Shown here piece by piece: positions 9,087 to 19,456 of a DNA stretch of 64,000 nt. A program made the position numbers and the translations under genes. Positions within the stretch are counted from its first letter, which is position 1, and each line of letters begins with the position of its first letter. Source of the stretch: Litorivita pollutaquae (lineage in GTDB: Bacteria > Pseudomonadota > Alphaproteobacteria > Rhodobacterales > Rhodobacteraceae); contig NZ_KZ826491.1 in assembly GCF_003205515.1 (NCBI RefSeq), forward strand, positions 1-64,000, given 5' to 3'. Under the pieces are notes generated by a model. It made no database searches, was not told the DNA's origin, and saw nothing but the letters and a program-made list of their open reading frames with translations.

Positions 9087-12000
9087 TTAGACTTCTTCCA
9101 CTTCCATCACACCATCCAGGCTTTTGAGCGCGCCTTTGATTTGCGGGGTGACGGGATATTCGCGGCCGGTATCGACTTCGACTTCGCCGGGCAAATCCGG
9201 ATCCATAAGGCAAAATATGATTGGACCGCGCCCGCCGGATTTGATTTTCTGTGACGCGTCTTCAAGCACCTCGGCCACGGTGGCAACCGCCGCCGCATCT
9301 TCAACGAAGATCTTCAACCCCACCGAACCGGCATCGGCCACCACCCCGTCGATGGGGGCAATGCCGCGCGCCAGCAATTTCAATTGATCGCTTTCCATCG
9401 TGGCTTCGGCGGTGACGACCACCTTCATGCCGGTTTCGATATGGTCGCGGCATTTTTCCAACGTGTCCGAGAAGATCGTGACCTCATAGGCGCCGGTCGT
9501 GTCGCTCAGTTGGGCAAAGGCAAACCGGTTGCCGCGCGCGGATTTACGCTCTTGCCGCCCTGCGACAATGCCAGCCAGTTTGGCGATAAACGGCCCGCCT
9601 TCGGCCTTGGCCGTGACCTCGTCAAGGGTCAGGATGCCCTTGCGCTTCAGCGGCACCATATAGTCATCGAGCGGGTGACCGGAGAGGTAAAACCCGATGG
9701 CCTTAAATTCTTCGCTCAGCCGTTCGGCAGGCATCCAGTCGTTCACCGGCGCAATGCGCGGTTCGGGCAAATCATCGCCCGCCTCGCCAAAAAGCGACAC
9801 TTGGTTCGAGTTCTTTTGCTCATGAATCGCGGCAGAATACGCGACCAGCGCATCGAGGCTGTCAAAGACGCGGCGGCGGTTGGTGTCGAGTTGGTCAAAG
9901 GCGCCGGACCGCGCCAGCATTTCGAGCGGTCGCTTGCCCACACGTTTCAAATCGACACGGCGGGCAAGGTCAAACAACGTGGCAAAGGGTTTGTCGATCC
10001 CGTCCACTTTGCGCCCGTCGGTGATCAACCGCATCGCCTCTGTCCCGACGTTTTTGAGCGCGCCCAGCGCATAGACCAAAGCGCCGTCATCGACCTTGAA
10101 CGTCGCATCCGAGCGATTCACGCAGGGCGGCACATAGGGCAATTCGAGCCGCTTGCGCACCTCTTCGAAATAAATCGCCAGTTTGTCGGTCAGATGAATA
10201 TCGCAATTCATCACACCGGCCATAAATTCGACTGGGTGATTGGCCTTGAGCCATGCGGTTTGATAGCTGACGACCGCATAGGCGGCGGCGTGGGATTTGT
10301 TGAAACCGTAGTTGGCGAATTTCTCCAACAGGTCGAAAACTTCCGACGCTTTTTTCGCCGGAACCCCGTTTTCAGCCGCGCCTTTTTCAAATTTCGGGCG
10401 CTCGGCGTCCATCGCCTCTTTGATCTTCTTACCCATCGCGCGGCGCAGCAAATCCGCCCCGCCAAGCGAATATCCCGCCATGACCTGCGCGATTTGCATC
10501 ACCTGTTCTTGGTAAACGATAATACCTTGGGTTTCCTCAAGAATATGGTCGATCAAAGGGTGGACGGATTCGATCTCCTTAAGGCCGTTTTTGACCTCGC
10601 AATAGGTCGGGATATTCTCCATCGGGCCGGGACGATAGAGCGCCACAAGCGCGACAATATCCTCGATACAGGTCGGCTTCATGCGTTTCAGCGCATCCAT
10701 CATGCCGGTGGATTCAACTTGGAACACCGCGACGGTTTTGGCGCTGGCGTAGAGCTCATAGGTCGGCGCGTCGTCCAAAGGGATGTGGCCGATATCGTTC
10801 TCGGCGCCTTCGGCAGGTTCATACAGTTGCCGCCCGTCGGCAGAGACATGCAAATCCCGCCCGCCGCGGTGGATTTGCTCGATGGCATTTTTGATCACGG
10901 TCAAGGTTTTCAGGCCCAAAAAGTCAAACTTAACCAGACCGGCCTGCTCGACCCATTTCATATTGAACTGCGTCGCGGGCATGTCCGAACGTGGATCTTG
11001 ATAGAGCGGCACCAGCGCATCCAAGCGCCGATCGCCAATCACAACGCCCGCCGCGTGGGTCGAGGCGTTGCGCAGCAATCCTTCGACCTGCATCCCGTAT
11101 TTGAGCAGGCGGTCGACCACCTCTTCGTTTTTGGCCTCTTCGCGCAACCGCTCTTCTTGCGCGAGGGCTTGCTCGATGCTGACCGGTTTGACCCCCTCGA
11201 CGGGGATCATTTTCGACAGGCGGTCAACCTGCCCATAGGGCATTTGCAACACGCGGCCGATATCGCGCACGGCGGCTTTGGACAAAAGCGCGCCGAATGT
11301 GATGATTTGCCCGACTTTATCGCGGCCATATTTTTCCTGCACATAGCGGATCACCTCTTCGCGGCGATCCATGCAAAAATCGATATCGAAGTCGGGCATC
11401 GAGACGCGTTCGGGATTGAGGAAGCGTTCGAACAGCAAACTGTAGCGCAGCGGATCAAGATCGGTCACAGTCAGGGCATAGGCCACAAGGCTGCCCGCGC
11501 CCGACCCACGGCCGGGACCGACGGGAATATCGTGATCCTTGGCCCATTTGATGAAATCCGCAACGATCAGGAAGTAACCGGGGAACCCCATGCCCTCGAT
11601 GATGTCCAATTCGAAATCAAGCCGCGCTTGGTAGGCTTCGACTGTATCGGCATGGGGGATCACCGCAAGGCGCGCTTGCAGGCCTTCATTGGCCTGACGG
11701 CGCAGTTCTTGCACCTCGTCATCAGCAAATTTCGGCAGGATCGGATCGCGCAGATAGGCCCCAAAGGCGCAGCGTTTGGCGATCTCGACGGTGTTTTCAA
11801 TGGCTTCGGGCAGGTCGGCAAAGAGGGTGATCATCTCTTGCTGCGACTTGAAATAATGTTGTGGGGTCAGCCGGCGGCGCGGCTCTTGTTGATCGACATA
11901 GGCGCCCTCGGCGATGCAAATCAATGCGTCATGCGCCTCGTACATTTCGGATTTGGGGAAATAGACATCATTGGTCGCCACCAAAGGCAAATCCATCGCA

Positions 12001-12596
12001 TAGGCCATTTCAATAAACCCGCGTTCGGTCAAACGTTCGGCCTCGGGCAATCCTCCGTCCACCGGATGACGTTGCAATTCAACATAGAGCCGATTGGGAT
12101 AGGCGCGGGCCAAGCGTTGCATCAAGGTCTCGGCGGCGGGGCGTTGGCCCGATTGCAAAAGCTGCCCCACCGGCCCGTCCGGTCCGCCCGACAGGCAAAT
12201 CAATCCGTCCGAATTGGCCTCAAGCTCTGCCAATGTGACTTGCGGCAACTGCCCGCCTTTATCCACATACAGACAGGTGTTGAGCCGCATCAGATTCTCG
12301 TAACCGGCCTCGTTTTGCGCCAGCAACACCAAAGCCGCCGGATCGCGCGGTTTCTCGCCCGGGGCGGCATCGATATAGGCGACATCGACTTGGCACCCTT
12401 GGATCGGTTGCACACCGGCGCCGCGTGCCGTGACCGCAAATTCAAGCGCCGCGAACATGTTGTTTTTGTCCGTCACGGCCACCGCAGGCATCTCCATATC
12501 GATGCATAGGCCGGGCAATTTCTTCATCCGCATCGCCCCCTCAAGAAGCGAGTATTCGGTATGGGTGCGCAGGTGGATGAATCGGGGCTCTGTCAT
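9087..12596 (-). CDS. dnaE: DNA polymerase III alpha subunit
   Basis: The 1169-residue replicative polymerase subunit (DnaE1 type). It starts with the PHP domain, in which HLRTHTEYSLLEG lies at 8-20. The polymerase palm follows, with GPGRGSGAGSLVAY and the metal-binding PDFDIDF at 401-407. After that come the fingers, the tandem helix-hairpin-helix region and a C-terminal OB-fold near residues 990-1070. The length is typical of DnaE. It is alone on its strand between a lipoprotein gene and a divergently placed secreted-protein gene. The strand opposite it is open over more than 1000 codons, but that is a composition effect (see rejected items). Confidence 0.96.
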   Translation of the reverse strand: MTEPRFIHLRTHTEYSLLEGAMRMKKLPGLCIDMEMPAVAVTDKNNMFAALEFAVTARGAGVQPIQGCQVDVAYIDAAPGEKPRDPAALVLLAQNEAGYENLMRLNTCLYVDKGGQLPQVTLAELEANSDGLICLSGGPDGPVGQLLQSGQRPAAETLMQRLARAYPNRLYVELQRHPVDGGLPEAERLTERGFIEMAYAMDLPLVATNDVYFPKSEMYEAHDALICIAEGAYVDQQEPRRRLTPQHYFKSQQEMITLFADLPEAIENTVEIAKRCAFGAYLRDPILPKFADDEVQELRRQANEGLQARLAVIPHADTVEAYQARLDFELDIIEGMGFPGYFLIVADFIKWAKDHDIPVGPGRGSGAGSLVAYALTVTDLDPLRYSLLFERFLNPERVSMPDFDIDFCMDRREEVIRYVQEKYGRDKVGQIITFGALLSKAAVRDIGRVLQMPYGQVDRLSKMIPVEGVKPVSIEQALAQEERLREEAKNEEVVDRLLKYGMQVEGLLRNASTHAAGVVIGDRRLDALVPLYQDPRSDMPATQFNMKWVEQAGLVKFDFLGLKTLTVIKNAIEQIHRGGRDLHVSADGRQLYEPAEGAENDIGHIPLDDAPTYELYASAKTVAVFQVESTGMMDALKRMKPTCIEDIVALVALYRPGPMENIPTYCEVKNGLKEIESVHPLIDHILEETQGIIVYQEQVMQIAQVMAGYSLGGADLLRRAMGKKIKEAMDAERPKFEKGAAENGVPAKKASEVFDLLEKFANYGFNKSHAAAYAVVSYQTAWLKANHPVEFMAGVMNCDIHLTDKLAIYFEEVRKRLELPYVPPCVNRSDATFKVDDGALVYALGALKNVGTEAMRLITDGRKVDGIDKPFATLFDLARRVDLKRVGKRPLEMLARSGAFDQLDTNRRRVFDSLDALVAYSAAIHEQKNSNQVSLFGEAGDDLPEPRIAPVNDWMPAERLSEEFKAIGFYLSGHPLDDYMVPLKRKGILTLDEVTAKAEGGPFIAKLAGIVAGRQERKSARGNRFAFAQLSDTTGAYEVTIFSDTLEKCRDHIETGMKVVVTAEATMESDQLKLLARGIAPIDGVVADAGSVGLKIFVEDAAAVATVAEVLEDASQKIKSGGRGPIIFCLMDPDLPGEVEVDTGREYPVTPQIKGALKSLDGVMEVEEV

Positions 12597-12653
12597 GGCG
12601 TGACCATATGGCGCGGGCGAAACAAGGGAAAGGGCGTCAAACCGGGTTTTATA

Positions 12654-12676
12654 ATTCCTACTAATTTAGTAAGAAT
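12654..12676. promoter_or_regulatory. 23-bp palindrome, probable operator
   Basis: ATTCCTACTAA, one central T, then TTAGTAAGAAT. The arms are 11 bp with a single mismatched pair. It lies in an A/T-rich island between the starts of dnaE and the secreted-protein gene, 30 bases before the ATG at 12707. Such near-perfect dyads are usually dimeric-regulator sites. The regulator is unknown to me. Confidence 0.6.
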
Positions 12677-12706
12677 TTATTGTGATACAACACACTGGAT
12701 TTTGTC

Positions 12707-13018
12707 ATGACCAAAGCAATCCTCGCTGCCTTCCTCTGCGCAAGTGCCACAACCGCTATCGCCAGCGGACCGGGCGAAACTCATGTGGGTGGCACCAACT
12801 ATCTGGAAAACGGTAGCCTGACCTATGAGGTTTTCGAAACCGCACTTCCGCATGTCGATCTCGATGGCTGCCCGGCCCAGTTCGACACCGATGTGGTGTT
12901 TTGCCGGATGACTCTGGCCAATGAAATGGCGCATGTATTTGTGTTCTCTTATGAGGGTGACCAGCCCCTGCTTGCCGTCAAAAGCTATGGCTTGGGCGAT
13001 GGCTTCCTGCCATTTTAA
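12707..13018 (+). CDS. Small secreted protein of unknown function
   Basis: 103 residues with a clear signal peptide (MTKAILAAFLCASATTAIA, cleavage after Ala near 19). The mature part is about 84 residues with two cysteines (DGCPAQ and VFCRMT) that could form a disulfide. It also has a conserved-looking block (LANEMAHVFVFSYEGDQ) and a tail ending DGFLPF. It is monocistronic, preceded by a 23-bp palindrome and an A/T-rich promoter region, so it is probably tightly regulated. I do not recognise the family well enough to name it. It is likely periplasmic. Confidence 0.75.
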   Translation: MTKAILAAFLCASATTAIASGPGETHVGGTNYLENGSLTYEVFETALPHVDLDGCPAQFDTDVVFCRMTLANEMAHVFVFSYEGDQPLLAVKSYGLGDGFLPF

Positions 13019-13289
13019 CCCCCAAGCCGACGGTCGATGACAGATCTGCTGCCATGGGCGCGCCTGTGACCAACAGGCCCGCGACGGCCTCGGCATGCGT
13101 GCATAAAAAACAAGCATGCGCCCAAATGGTCGGCAAATCCGATGCGGGTTTTTCTTGCAGCAACAGGTTTTGATGTGCTTACCTGTCTGAGGCCTTGGTT
13201 AAGGCTGACCCATGGCCGTCTGTTTTTTACGTCGCATCGAAGGCAGGCATCAGGTCACGACCATCGGTAAGGCGGCAGGTTTTACATTC

Positions 13290-14678
13290 ATGGATATCAC
13301 CTTTCTTCTCAATGGAGAGAGCGTGTCGATCGAGGACGTGGCTCCGATGGCCACTTTGCTTGACTGGCTGCGTGAGACGCGCGGGTTGACCGGCACCAAA
13401 GAGGGTTGCAACGAAGGTGACTGCGGCGCCTGCACCGTTATGGTCAGCGACGAGAACGGCGTGCGGGCGTTGAACGCCTGTATTTTGCTGCTGCCGCAAG
13501 TGCAGGGCAAAGCCATCCGAACGGTTGAAGGCATCACCGCGCCCGACGGTACATTACATCCCGTGCAAGAAGCCATGGTCGCCCATCACGGATCACAATG
13601 CGGGTTCTGCACACCGGGCTTCATTGCCTCGATGGCCGTGGCGCATTGCAACGGCACCGATGATTATAACACCGCTCTGGCGGGCAACCTGTGCCGATGC
13701 ACCGGATATGCGCCGATCATGCGCGCAGCGGAGGCGGCGAAATCCGCGCCGGTGCCGAATTGGCTCCATGATGAACTGCCCGCAGATCTGCCCGCGCAGC
13801 CCGCCGCTGGCGATATGACGGGCAACGTGGTTTTGCCGACCTCCTCGGAGGATTTGGCAACGTGGTATGAGGCGCACCCAGACGCCACATTGATCGCGGG
13901 GGCGACCGATGTTGGCCTGTGGATCACCAAACAGTTGCGCGAGATCGAAAACGCCGCGTTTTTGCATTTGTGCACCGATATGCAGCATATCGTTGAAACG
14001 GATCGTAGCCTGCGCATCGGCGCCGGCGTCCGCATTGCCGATCTGATCGCCGTGATGGACCGGTTGCATCCCTCTTTCGGCACCATGCTGCGCCGTTATG
14101 GCTCGGCACAGGTGCGCGGCGCGGCGACGATTGGCGGCAATATCGCCAATGGCTCGCCGATCGGCGACGGCCCGCCGCCTCTGATTGCGCTCGGGGCTCG
14201 GTTGCATCTGCGCAAGGGGGATGCGCGCCGCGACATTGCACTTGAGGATTTCTTTCTCGACTATGGCAAACAGGACCGCGCCGCCGGCGAATTCGTCGAG
14301 GCCATCAGCATCCCCAAACAGGCGGATCGCCTCAAGGTTTACAAATTATCGAAACGCTTTGACCAAGATATTTCCGCGCTCTGCGGTGCCTTCAATATCA
14401 CGGTCACAGGCTCCACAGTCACCGCCGCCCGCATCGCCTTTGGCGGCATGGCGGGCACCCCCAAACGGGCCAATGCCGCCGAAGCGGCGCTCATCGGTGC
14501 ACCGTGGTCCGACAGCACAATCCGCGCGGCCATGGCCGCAATCGCGGATGATTACACCCCGATGAGCGACATGCGGGCTTCAGGCCGCTATCGCATCGGC
14601 ACAGCGCAAAATATGCTTTTGCGGTATTGGCAAGAAGACCAGGGCCTCAGCGCGCCCCTGGCCGAGGTCACGGCATGA
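13290..14678 (+). CDS. xdhA: Xanthine dehydrogenase, iron-sulfur/FAD subunit
   Basis: The small subunit of the bacterial XdhAB molybdo-flavoenzyme, which oxidises hypoxanthine and xanthine to urate with NAD. The N-terminal 2Fe-2S domain has Cys40, Cys45, Cys48 and Cys64. The second 2Fe-2S domain has Cys104, Cys107, Cys135 and Cys137 (CGFC and CRC). The FAD domain follows, with [16 protein letters not shown], and a CO-dehydrogenase-flavoprotein C-terminal region. The 462-residue length is typical. I chose the start at 13290, although the frame is open from 13212, because MDITFLLNG is the family N-terminus. The stop overlaps the xdhB start (ATGA). Confidence 0.94.
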   Translation: MDITFLLNGESVSIEDVAPMATLLDWLRETRGLTGTKEGCNEGDCGACTVMVSDENGVRALNACILLLPQVQGKAIRTVEGITAPDGTLHPVQEAMVAHHGSQCGFCTPGFIASMAVAHCNGTDDYNTALAGNLCRCTGYAPIMRAAEAAKSAPVPNWLHDELPADLPAQPAAGDMTGNVVLPTSSEDLATWYEAHPDATLIAGATDVGLWITKQLREIENAAFLHLCTDMQHIVETDRSLRIGAGVRIADLIAVMDRLHPSFGTMLRRYGSAQVRGAATIGGNIANGSPIGDGPPPLIALGARLHLRKGDARRDIALEDFFLDYGKQDRAAGEFVEAISIPKQADRLKVYKLSKRFDQDISALCGAFNITVTGSTVTAARIAFGGMAGTPKRANAAEAALIGAPWSDSTIRAAMAAIADDYTPMSDMRASGRYRIGTAQNMLLRYWQEDQGLSAPLAEVTA

Positions 14679-16984
14679 GTATCGCACATAAACCCCTGCC
14701 TCATAAACCTCTTCCTCATGACGCCGCCGCCCTGCATGTGACCGGCGCCGCGCGTTACGTTGATGACATCCCGACACCTGCCAACACGCTGCATATCGCC
14801 TTTGGCCTGTCCGAGATTGCGGCCGGCACCATCTCCGTGATGGATCTTTCCGCAGTGCGCGCGGCGAGGGGCGTCGTGGCGGTGATGACGGCGGATGATC
14901 TGCCTTTTGCCAACGACGTCTCGCCCTCCGTCCATGACGAACCGCTTTTGAGCGATGGCTCGGTTCACTACATTGGGCAGCCCCTTTTTGCGGTGATCGC
15001 CACCAGCCACCTCGCCGCCCGCAAAGCCGCGCGTTTGGCCAAAGTGCGCTATGAAGCGGTGGCGCCGATCCTGACCATCGAAGAGGCGCTGGCTGCCGGA
15101 TCACGTTTCGAAGAGGGGCCGCGTATCTACACCAAGGGCGATGCCACAAGCGCGATCAACACCGCCGCGCATGTGATCGACGGCACGCTGGACATGGGCG
15201 GGCAAGAGCATTTCTACCTCGAAGGGCAAGCCGCCCTTGCCCTGCCGCAAGAGGGCGGCGATATGGTGGTGCATAGCTCCACCCAGCACCCCACCGAAAT
15301 CCAGCACAAAGTCGCCGAAGCCATCGGCGCGCCGATGCATGCGGTGCGGGTCGAAATCCGGCGCATGGGCGGCGGGTTTGGCGGCAAAGAAAGTCAGGGC
15401 AATGCGTTGGCAGTGATTTGCGCCGTGGCGGCGCGGGCCACGGGACGCCCTTGCAAGATGCGCTATGACCGCGACGACGACATGACCATCACCGGCAAGC
15501 GCCATGATTTTCGCATCACCTATCGCGCGGGATTTGATGCGGACGGGCGGATTTCAGGCATCGAGTTTGGGCAATATACCCGCTGTGGCTGGGCACAGGA
15601 CCTGTCGCTTCCGGTGGCGGACCGCGCGATGTTGCACGCTGACAATGCCTATTTTATCCCCAACATCCGCATCGAAAGCCACCGTTTGCGCACCAATATG
15701 CAATCGGCCACCGCCTATCGCGGATTTGGCGGACCGCAAGGCGTGTTCGGAATCGAGAGGGTGATGGATCACGGCGCCCATGTGATTGGACTGGACCCGA
15801 TTGAAATCCGGCGCCGCAATTATTACGCGCCCGCCGCCGCAAAAGCAGAGCAGACCACGCCCTATGGGCAGGTGGTCGAGGATTGCATCCTGCACGAGAT
15901 GACCGAGGCATTGTTGAAAACTTCGGATTATGCCGCCCGCCGCGACGCCGTGGCCAAATGGAACGCGTCCCACCCGACCATCAAACGCGGCATCGGGTTT
16001 TCGCCGGTAAAGTTCGGCATTTCCTTTACGCTGACCCACCTGAATCAGGCAGGCGCATTGGTGCACGTTTATCAAGACGGATCGGTGCACTTGAACCACG
16101 GTGGCACCGAGATGGGCCAAGGGCTGTTCCAAAAGGTCGCACAGGTCGCCGCAGCCCGGTTTGGCCTGCAGATGGATGCCATCAAAATCACCGCAACAGA
16201 CACGGGCAAAGTGCCCAACACCTCGGCCACGGCGGCCTCTTCGGGGAGCGATTTGAACGGCATGGCCGTCAAGATCGCCTGCGATACCATACGGGGGCGT
16301 ATTTCCACGCATCTTGCCGCCCGGCATGATTGCACGCCGCAGGAGGTGACCTTTGTGGATGGAATGGTCACGGCGGGCCGCGCGGCGATGCCTTTCGCCG
16401 CAGCCGCAAAATCCGCCTATGAGGCACGGATCAGCCTGTCGGCCACAGGGTTTTACGCCACGCCAAAGCTCGCATGGGACCGAATCAAAGGCCAAGGCCG
16501 GCCGTTTTTCTATTTCGCCTATGGCGCGGCTGTCACCGAGGTGGCCATCGATACATTGACCGGCGAAAACCGTATTCTGCGCGCCGATATTGTGCATGAC
16601 GCGGGCGAGAGCTTGAACCCCGCCCTCGACATCGGGCAGATTGAAGGCGGCTATGTGCAAGGAGCCGGATGGTTGACCTGTGAAGAACTGGTGTGGGACG
16701 ATAAAGGCGCGCTGAAAACCCACGCGCCTTCGACCTATAAAATTCCCGCCGTGTCGGACCGCCCCGATGTGTTTAACGTGGCATTATGGGATGCGCCGAA
16801 CCGCGAGGAGACGATTTATCGCTCCAAAGCCGTGGGTGAGCCGCCGTTTATGTTGGGCATTTCGGCGTTTTTGGCCCTGAGCGATGCGGTCGCGGCCTGT
16901 GGCGACGCCTATCCGGCACTGGATGCCCCTGCTACACCCGAACGGATTTGGGCGACGATCGAAAGGCTGCGCGATGAGGGCTGA
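14675..16984 (+). CDS. xdhB: Xanthine dehydrogenase, molybdenum-cofactor subunit
   Basis: The large 769-residue catalytic subunit that carries the molybdopterin cofactor and the purine site. The family segments are GQPLFAVIA near the start, [11 protein letters not shown] for cofactor binding, [10 protein letters not shown], and AVGEPPF near the C-terminus. In the last of these, Glu722 corresponds to the catalytic glutamate of xanthine oxidoreductases. It overlaps xdhA by four bases and xdhC by eleven, which indicates tight translational coupling of the complex and its maturation factor. Confidence 0.94.
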   Translation: MSIAHKPLPHKPLPHDAAALHVTGAARYVDDIPTPANTLHIAFGLSEIAAGTISVMDLSAVRAARGVVAVMTADDLPFANDVSPSVHDEPLLSDGSVHYIGQPLFAVIATSHLAARKAARLAKVRYEAVAPILTIEEALAAGSRFEEGPRIYTKGDATSAINTAAHVIDGTLDMGGQEHFYLEGQAALALPQEGGDMVVHSSTQHPTEIQHKVAEAIGAPMHAVRVEIRRMGGGFGGKESQGNALAVICAVAARATGRPCKMRYDRDDDMTITGKRHDFRITYRAGFDADGRISGIEFGQYTRCGWAQDLSLPVADRAMLHADNAYFIPNIRIESHRLRTNMQSATAYRGFGGPQGVFGIERVMDHGAHVIGLDPIEIRRRNYYAPAAAKAEQTTPYGQVVEDCILHEMTEALLKTSDYAARRDAVAKWNASHPTIKRGIGFSPVKFGISFTLTHLNQAGALVHVYQDGSVHLNHGGTEMGQGLFQKVAQVAAARFGLQMDAIKITATDTGKVPNTSATAASSGSDLNGMAVKIACDTIRGRISTHLAARHDCTPQEVTFVDGMVTAGRAAMPFAAAAKSAYEARISLSATGFYATPKLAWDRIKGQGRPFFYFAYGAAVTEVAIDTLTGENRILRADIVHDAGESLNPALDIGQIEGGYVQGAGWLTCEELVWDDKGALKTHAPSTYKIPAVSDRPDVFNVALWDAPNREETIYRSKAVGEPPFMLGISAFLALSDAVAACGDAYPALDAPATPERIWATIERLRDEG

Positions 16985-17936
16985 TACGCGCGACGACACC
17001 GGATTTGATCTTGCGGCGCTACGCGCGGCCTTGACCCAAGCCTCCTGTGTGGCGCGGGTCGTGGTGGCCGCTGTGCGCGGGTCCACACCGCGCGCCGCCG
17101 GCGCCGCAATGTTGATCTGGGACGGGCCGGCAGGGCGCGCGCAATCGGGTACCATCGGCGGCGGCGCGTTGGAGTTTGAAGCCGCGAATGCCGCATTGGA
17201 CGGTCCGCACCCGCGCCACAGCCTGCAAGCGCTTGGTCCCGATTTGGGGCAATGTTGTGGCGGCGCGGTCGAATTGTTTTTCGACCTGTTTACCGCTGCG
17301 GATATGCCAGTATTGGAAACGCAGGACGTGATCGCCCGTGGCACCGGCGATATGCCACTATCGGTCCGCCGCGCCCTGCAGGGTGCCCGCGCCAAAGGCG
17401 AAAGACCCACCGCGCAATTTATAGACGGCTGGATGATTGAACCTGTCGCGCGGCCAGCGCGGCCGCTGTGGATTTGGGGCGCGGGCCATGTCGGGCGCGC
17501 GCTCGTCAACACGCTCTCGCCGTTGCCTGATTTCGATATCACATGGGTGGACACCGCTGCAGATCGCTTTCCCGATGTGATCCCCGACGGCGTAACGCCA
17601 TTGACCGCGCAGACGCCTGAGCGGCTGGCCGCCCATGTGCCACAGGGGGCAGAGCATTTGATCCTGACCTACTCGCATGTGCTTGATCTGGCGATTTGCC
17701 ACGCGCTATTGCAACGCGGGTTCAGCTTTGCCGGCTTGATCGGATCGAAAAGCAAATGGGCCCGGTTTCGCAAACGATTGGCCGCGCTGGGACATGCAGA
17801 GGCGGATATTTTGCGCCTGACTTGCCCGATTGGCGCGCCCGAGCTCGGCAAACACCCGCAGGCGATTGCCGTCGGTGTCGCCGCCGCGCTGCTGCAACAG
17901 CCTCCCCTCCACGCTCGAAAGGAAATCCGCGCATGA
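16974..17936 (+). CDS. xdhC: Xanthine dehydrogenase accessory protein XdhC
   Basis: XdhC binds the molybdenum cofactor, helps its sulfuration and passes it to XdhB; it is not part of the mature enzyme. The 320-residue protein has the N-terminal XdhC/CoxI domain (VRGSTPRAAGAAML and SGTIGGGALE, then GQCCGG) and a C-terminal Rossmann-like domain opening with WIWGAGHVGRAL. The start lies inside the xdhB coding region, and the stop overlaps the ATP-binding-protein start by four bases. The xdh genes therefore read directly into the transporter. Confidence 0.92.
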   Translation: MRADTRDDTGFDLAALRAALTQASCVARVVVAAVRGSTPRAAGAAMLIWDGPAGRAQSGTIGGGALEFEAANAALDGPHPRHSLQALGPDLGQCCGGAVELFFDLFTAADMPVLETQDVIARGTGDMPLSVRRALQGARAKGERPTAQFIDGWMIEPVARPARPLWIWGAGHVGRALVNTLSPLPDFDITWVDTAADRFPDVIPDGVTPLTAQTPERLAAHVPQGAEHLILTYSHVLDLAICHALLQRGFSFAGLIGSKSKWARFRKRLAALGHAEADILRLTCPIGAPELGKHPQAIAVGVAAALLQQPPLHARKEIRA

Positions 17937-19456
17937 CAGAGGTGCTGCTCTCTATCGATGGGCTGACCAAAGCCTACCCCGGCGTGGTCGCCAACGACGA
18001 TGTGTCCTTCGATATCAAGCGCGGCGAGGTGCATGCTTTGCTTGGTGAGAACGGGGCCGGTAAATCCACGTTGGTCAAAATGATCTATGGGCTGGTCAAA
18101 CCCGACAAGGGCACGATGGCGCTCAATGGCGCGCGCTACGCCCCCGCAGAGCCACGGGCCGCGCGCGCGACCGGCGTGGCGATGGTGTTTCAGCACTTTT
18201 CGCTCTTTGACGCGCTGAACGTGGCCGAAAACATCGCACTCGGGATGGAAAATCCGCCCTCGCCGCGCGATCTCGCGCCGCGTATCCGCGAGGTGTCCGA
18301 GGCTTACGGCTTGCCGCTCGATCCGTTCCGCACGGTGGGGGATTTGTCGGCGGGTGAACGCCAGCGGGTCGAAATTATCCGCTGTCTCCTGCAAGACCCC
18401 AAACTTTTGATCATGGACGAACCCACTTCGGTTCTCACCCCGCAAGAGGTGGAAATTCTCTTCCAGACCCTGCGCAAGCTGTCAGCCGAAGGCACGGCAA
18501 TCTTGTATATCAGTCACAAACTCGAAGAGATCCGCACCCTATGCGACGAGGCGACGATTTTGCGGCTTGGTAAGAAGGTGGGCGAATGCGTCCCCCGCGA
18601 GGTTAGCGCCGCGCAGATGGCGGAAATGATGGTCGGCAGCGCATTGAAACCACCCAAACGGCGCGAGGGCGACGCGGGTGTTGTCGCCTTGGAGATCGAG
18701 AATCTGTCGCTCGCCTCGCCCTCGGAGTTTGGCACCGCGCTCAAGGATGTCAGCCTGACCGTGCGGCGCGGCGAGGTTTTGGGCATCGGCGGCGTTGCGG
18801 GCAACGGACAAGACGAATTGCTTGGCGCGCTGTCGGGCGAATTGAAAAGCGCGGCAGGTGCCGTGACGTTTGGCGGCGCAGAGATTGGCAATATGGGTCC
18901 GAAGATGCGCCGTAAAATCGGACTTTTGACCGCCCCCGAGGAACGATTGGGCCATGCTGCCGCGCCGGACATGAGCTTGACCGAGAATGCCTTGCTGACA
19001 GGGGCAGAACGCGAAGGATTGACCGCGCGCGGGTTTCTCAAATGGGGCACCACCAAGGATTTTGCCGAGAGAATTATCGCCGCATTTGACGTGCGCACGC
19101 CCAGCGCAGGCACCGCCGCGCGGGCGCTGTCGGGTGGCAATTTGCAAAAATTCGTCATTGGCCGCGAGGTCTTGCAGCGGCCCGAGGTTTTGGTGGTGAA
19201 CCAACCGACATGGGGGGTTGATGCTTCTGCTGCTGCCGCGATCCGGCAGGCTTTGCTCGATCTGGCCGCAGGGGGGGCGGCGATCATCGTGATCAGCCAG
19301 GATTTGGATGAGTTGATGGAAATATCCGACACATTTGCCGCGCTCAACGAGGGGCGCTTGACGCCTGTTCGCCCTGCGGCGGGGCTGACGATTGAGGAAA
19401 TCGGGCTGATGATGGGCGGCGCTAGCGATATGGAGGTGGCCCATGTTGATGCTTGA
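17933..19456 (+). CDS. Nucleoside/purine-type ABC transporter ATP-binding protein
   Basis: 507 residues with two ABC domains fused in tandem, the arrangement of the RbsA/MglA-like and nucleoside (BmpA-type) importers. Domain 1 has Walker A GENGAGKST, signature LSAGERQ and Walker B LLIMDEPTS. Domain 2 has a degenerate Walker A (GVAGNGQDEL), signature LSGGNLQ and a replaced Walker B (VLVVNQPTW). ATP hydrolysis is thus probably mostly at the sites built on domain 1, as in its relatives. It overlaps xdhC and the first permease. Together with xdhABC this suggests import of purines or purine nucleosides, which is an inference. Confidence 0.88.
   Translation: MTEVLLSIDGLTKAYPGVVANDDVSFDIKRGEVHALLGENGAGKSTLVKMIYGLVKPDKGTMALNGARYAPAEPRAARATGVAMVFQHFSLFDALNVAENIALGMENPPSPRDLAPRIREVSEAYGLPLDPFRTVGDLSAGERQRVEIIRCLLQDPKLLIMDEPTSVLTPQEVEILFQTLRKLSAEGTAILYISHKLEEIRTLCDEATILRLGKKVGECVPREVSAAQMAEMMVGSALKPPKRREGDAGVVALEIENLSLASPSEFGTALKDVSLTVRRGEVLGIGGVAGNGQDELLGALSGELKSAAGAVTFGGAEIGNMGPKMRRKIGLLTAPEERLGHAAAPDMSLTENALLTGAEREGLTARGFLKWGTTKDFAERIIAAFDVRTPSAGTAARALSGGNLQKFVIGREVLQRPEVLVVNQPTWGVDASAAAAIRQALLDLAAGGAAIIVISQDLDELMEISDTFAALNEGRLTPVRPAAGLTIEEIGLMMGGASDMEVAHVDA

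Noticed and set aside
9384-12509. A 1041-codon open frame antisense to dnaE
   Set aside because: The protein is rich in His, Arg, Gly and Phe, has no recognisable domain and lies entirely within dnaE, whose motifs are all intact. Long antisense frames are common opposite G/C-rich genes.
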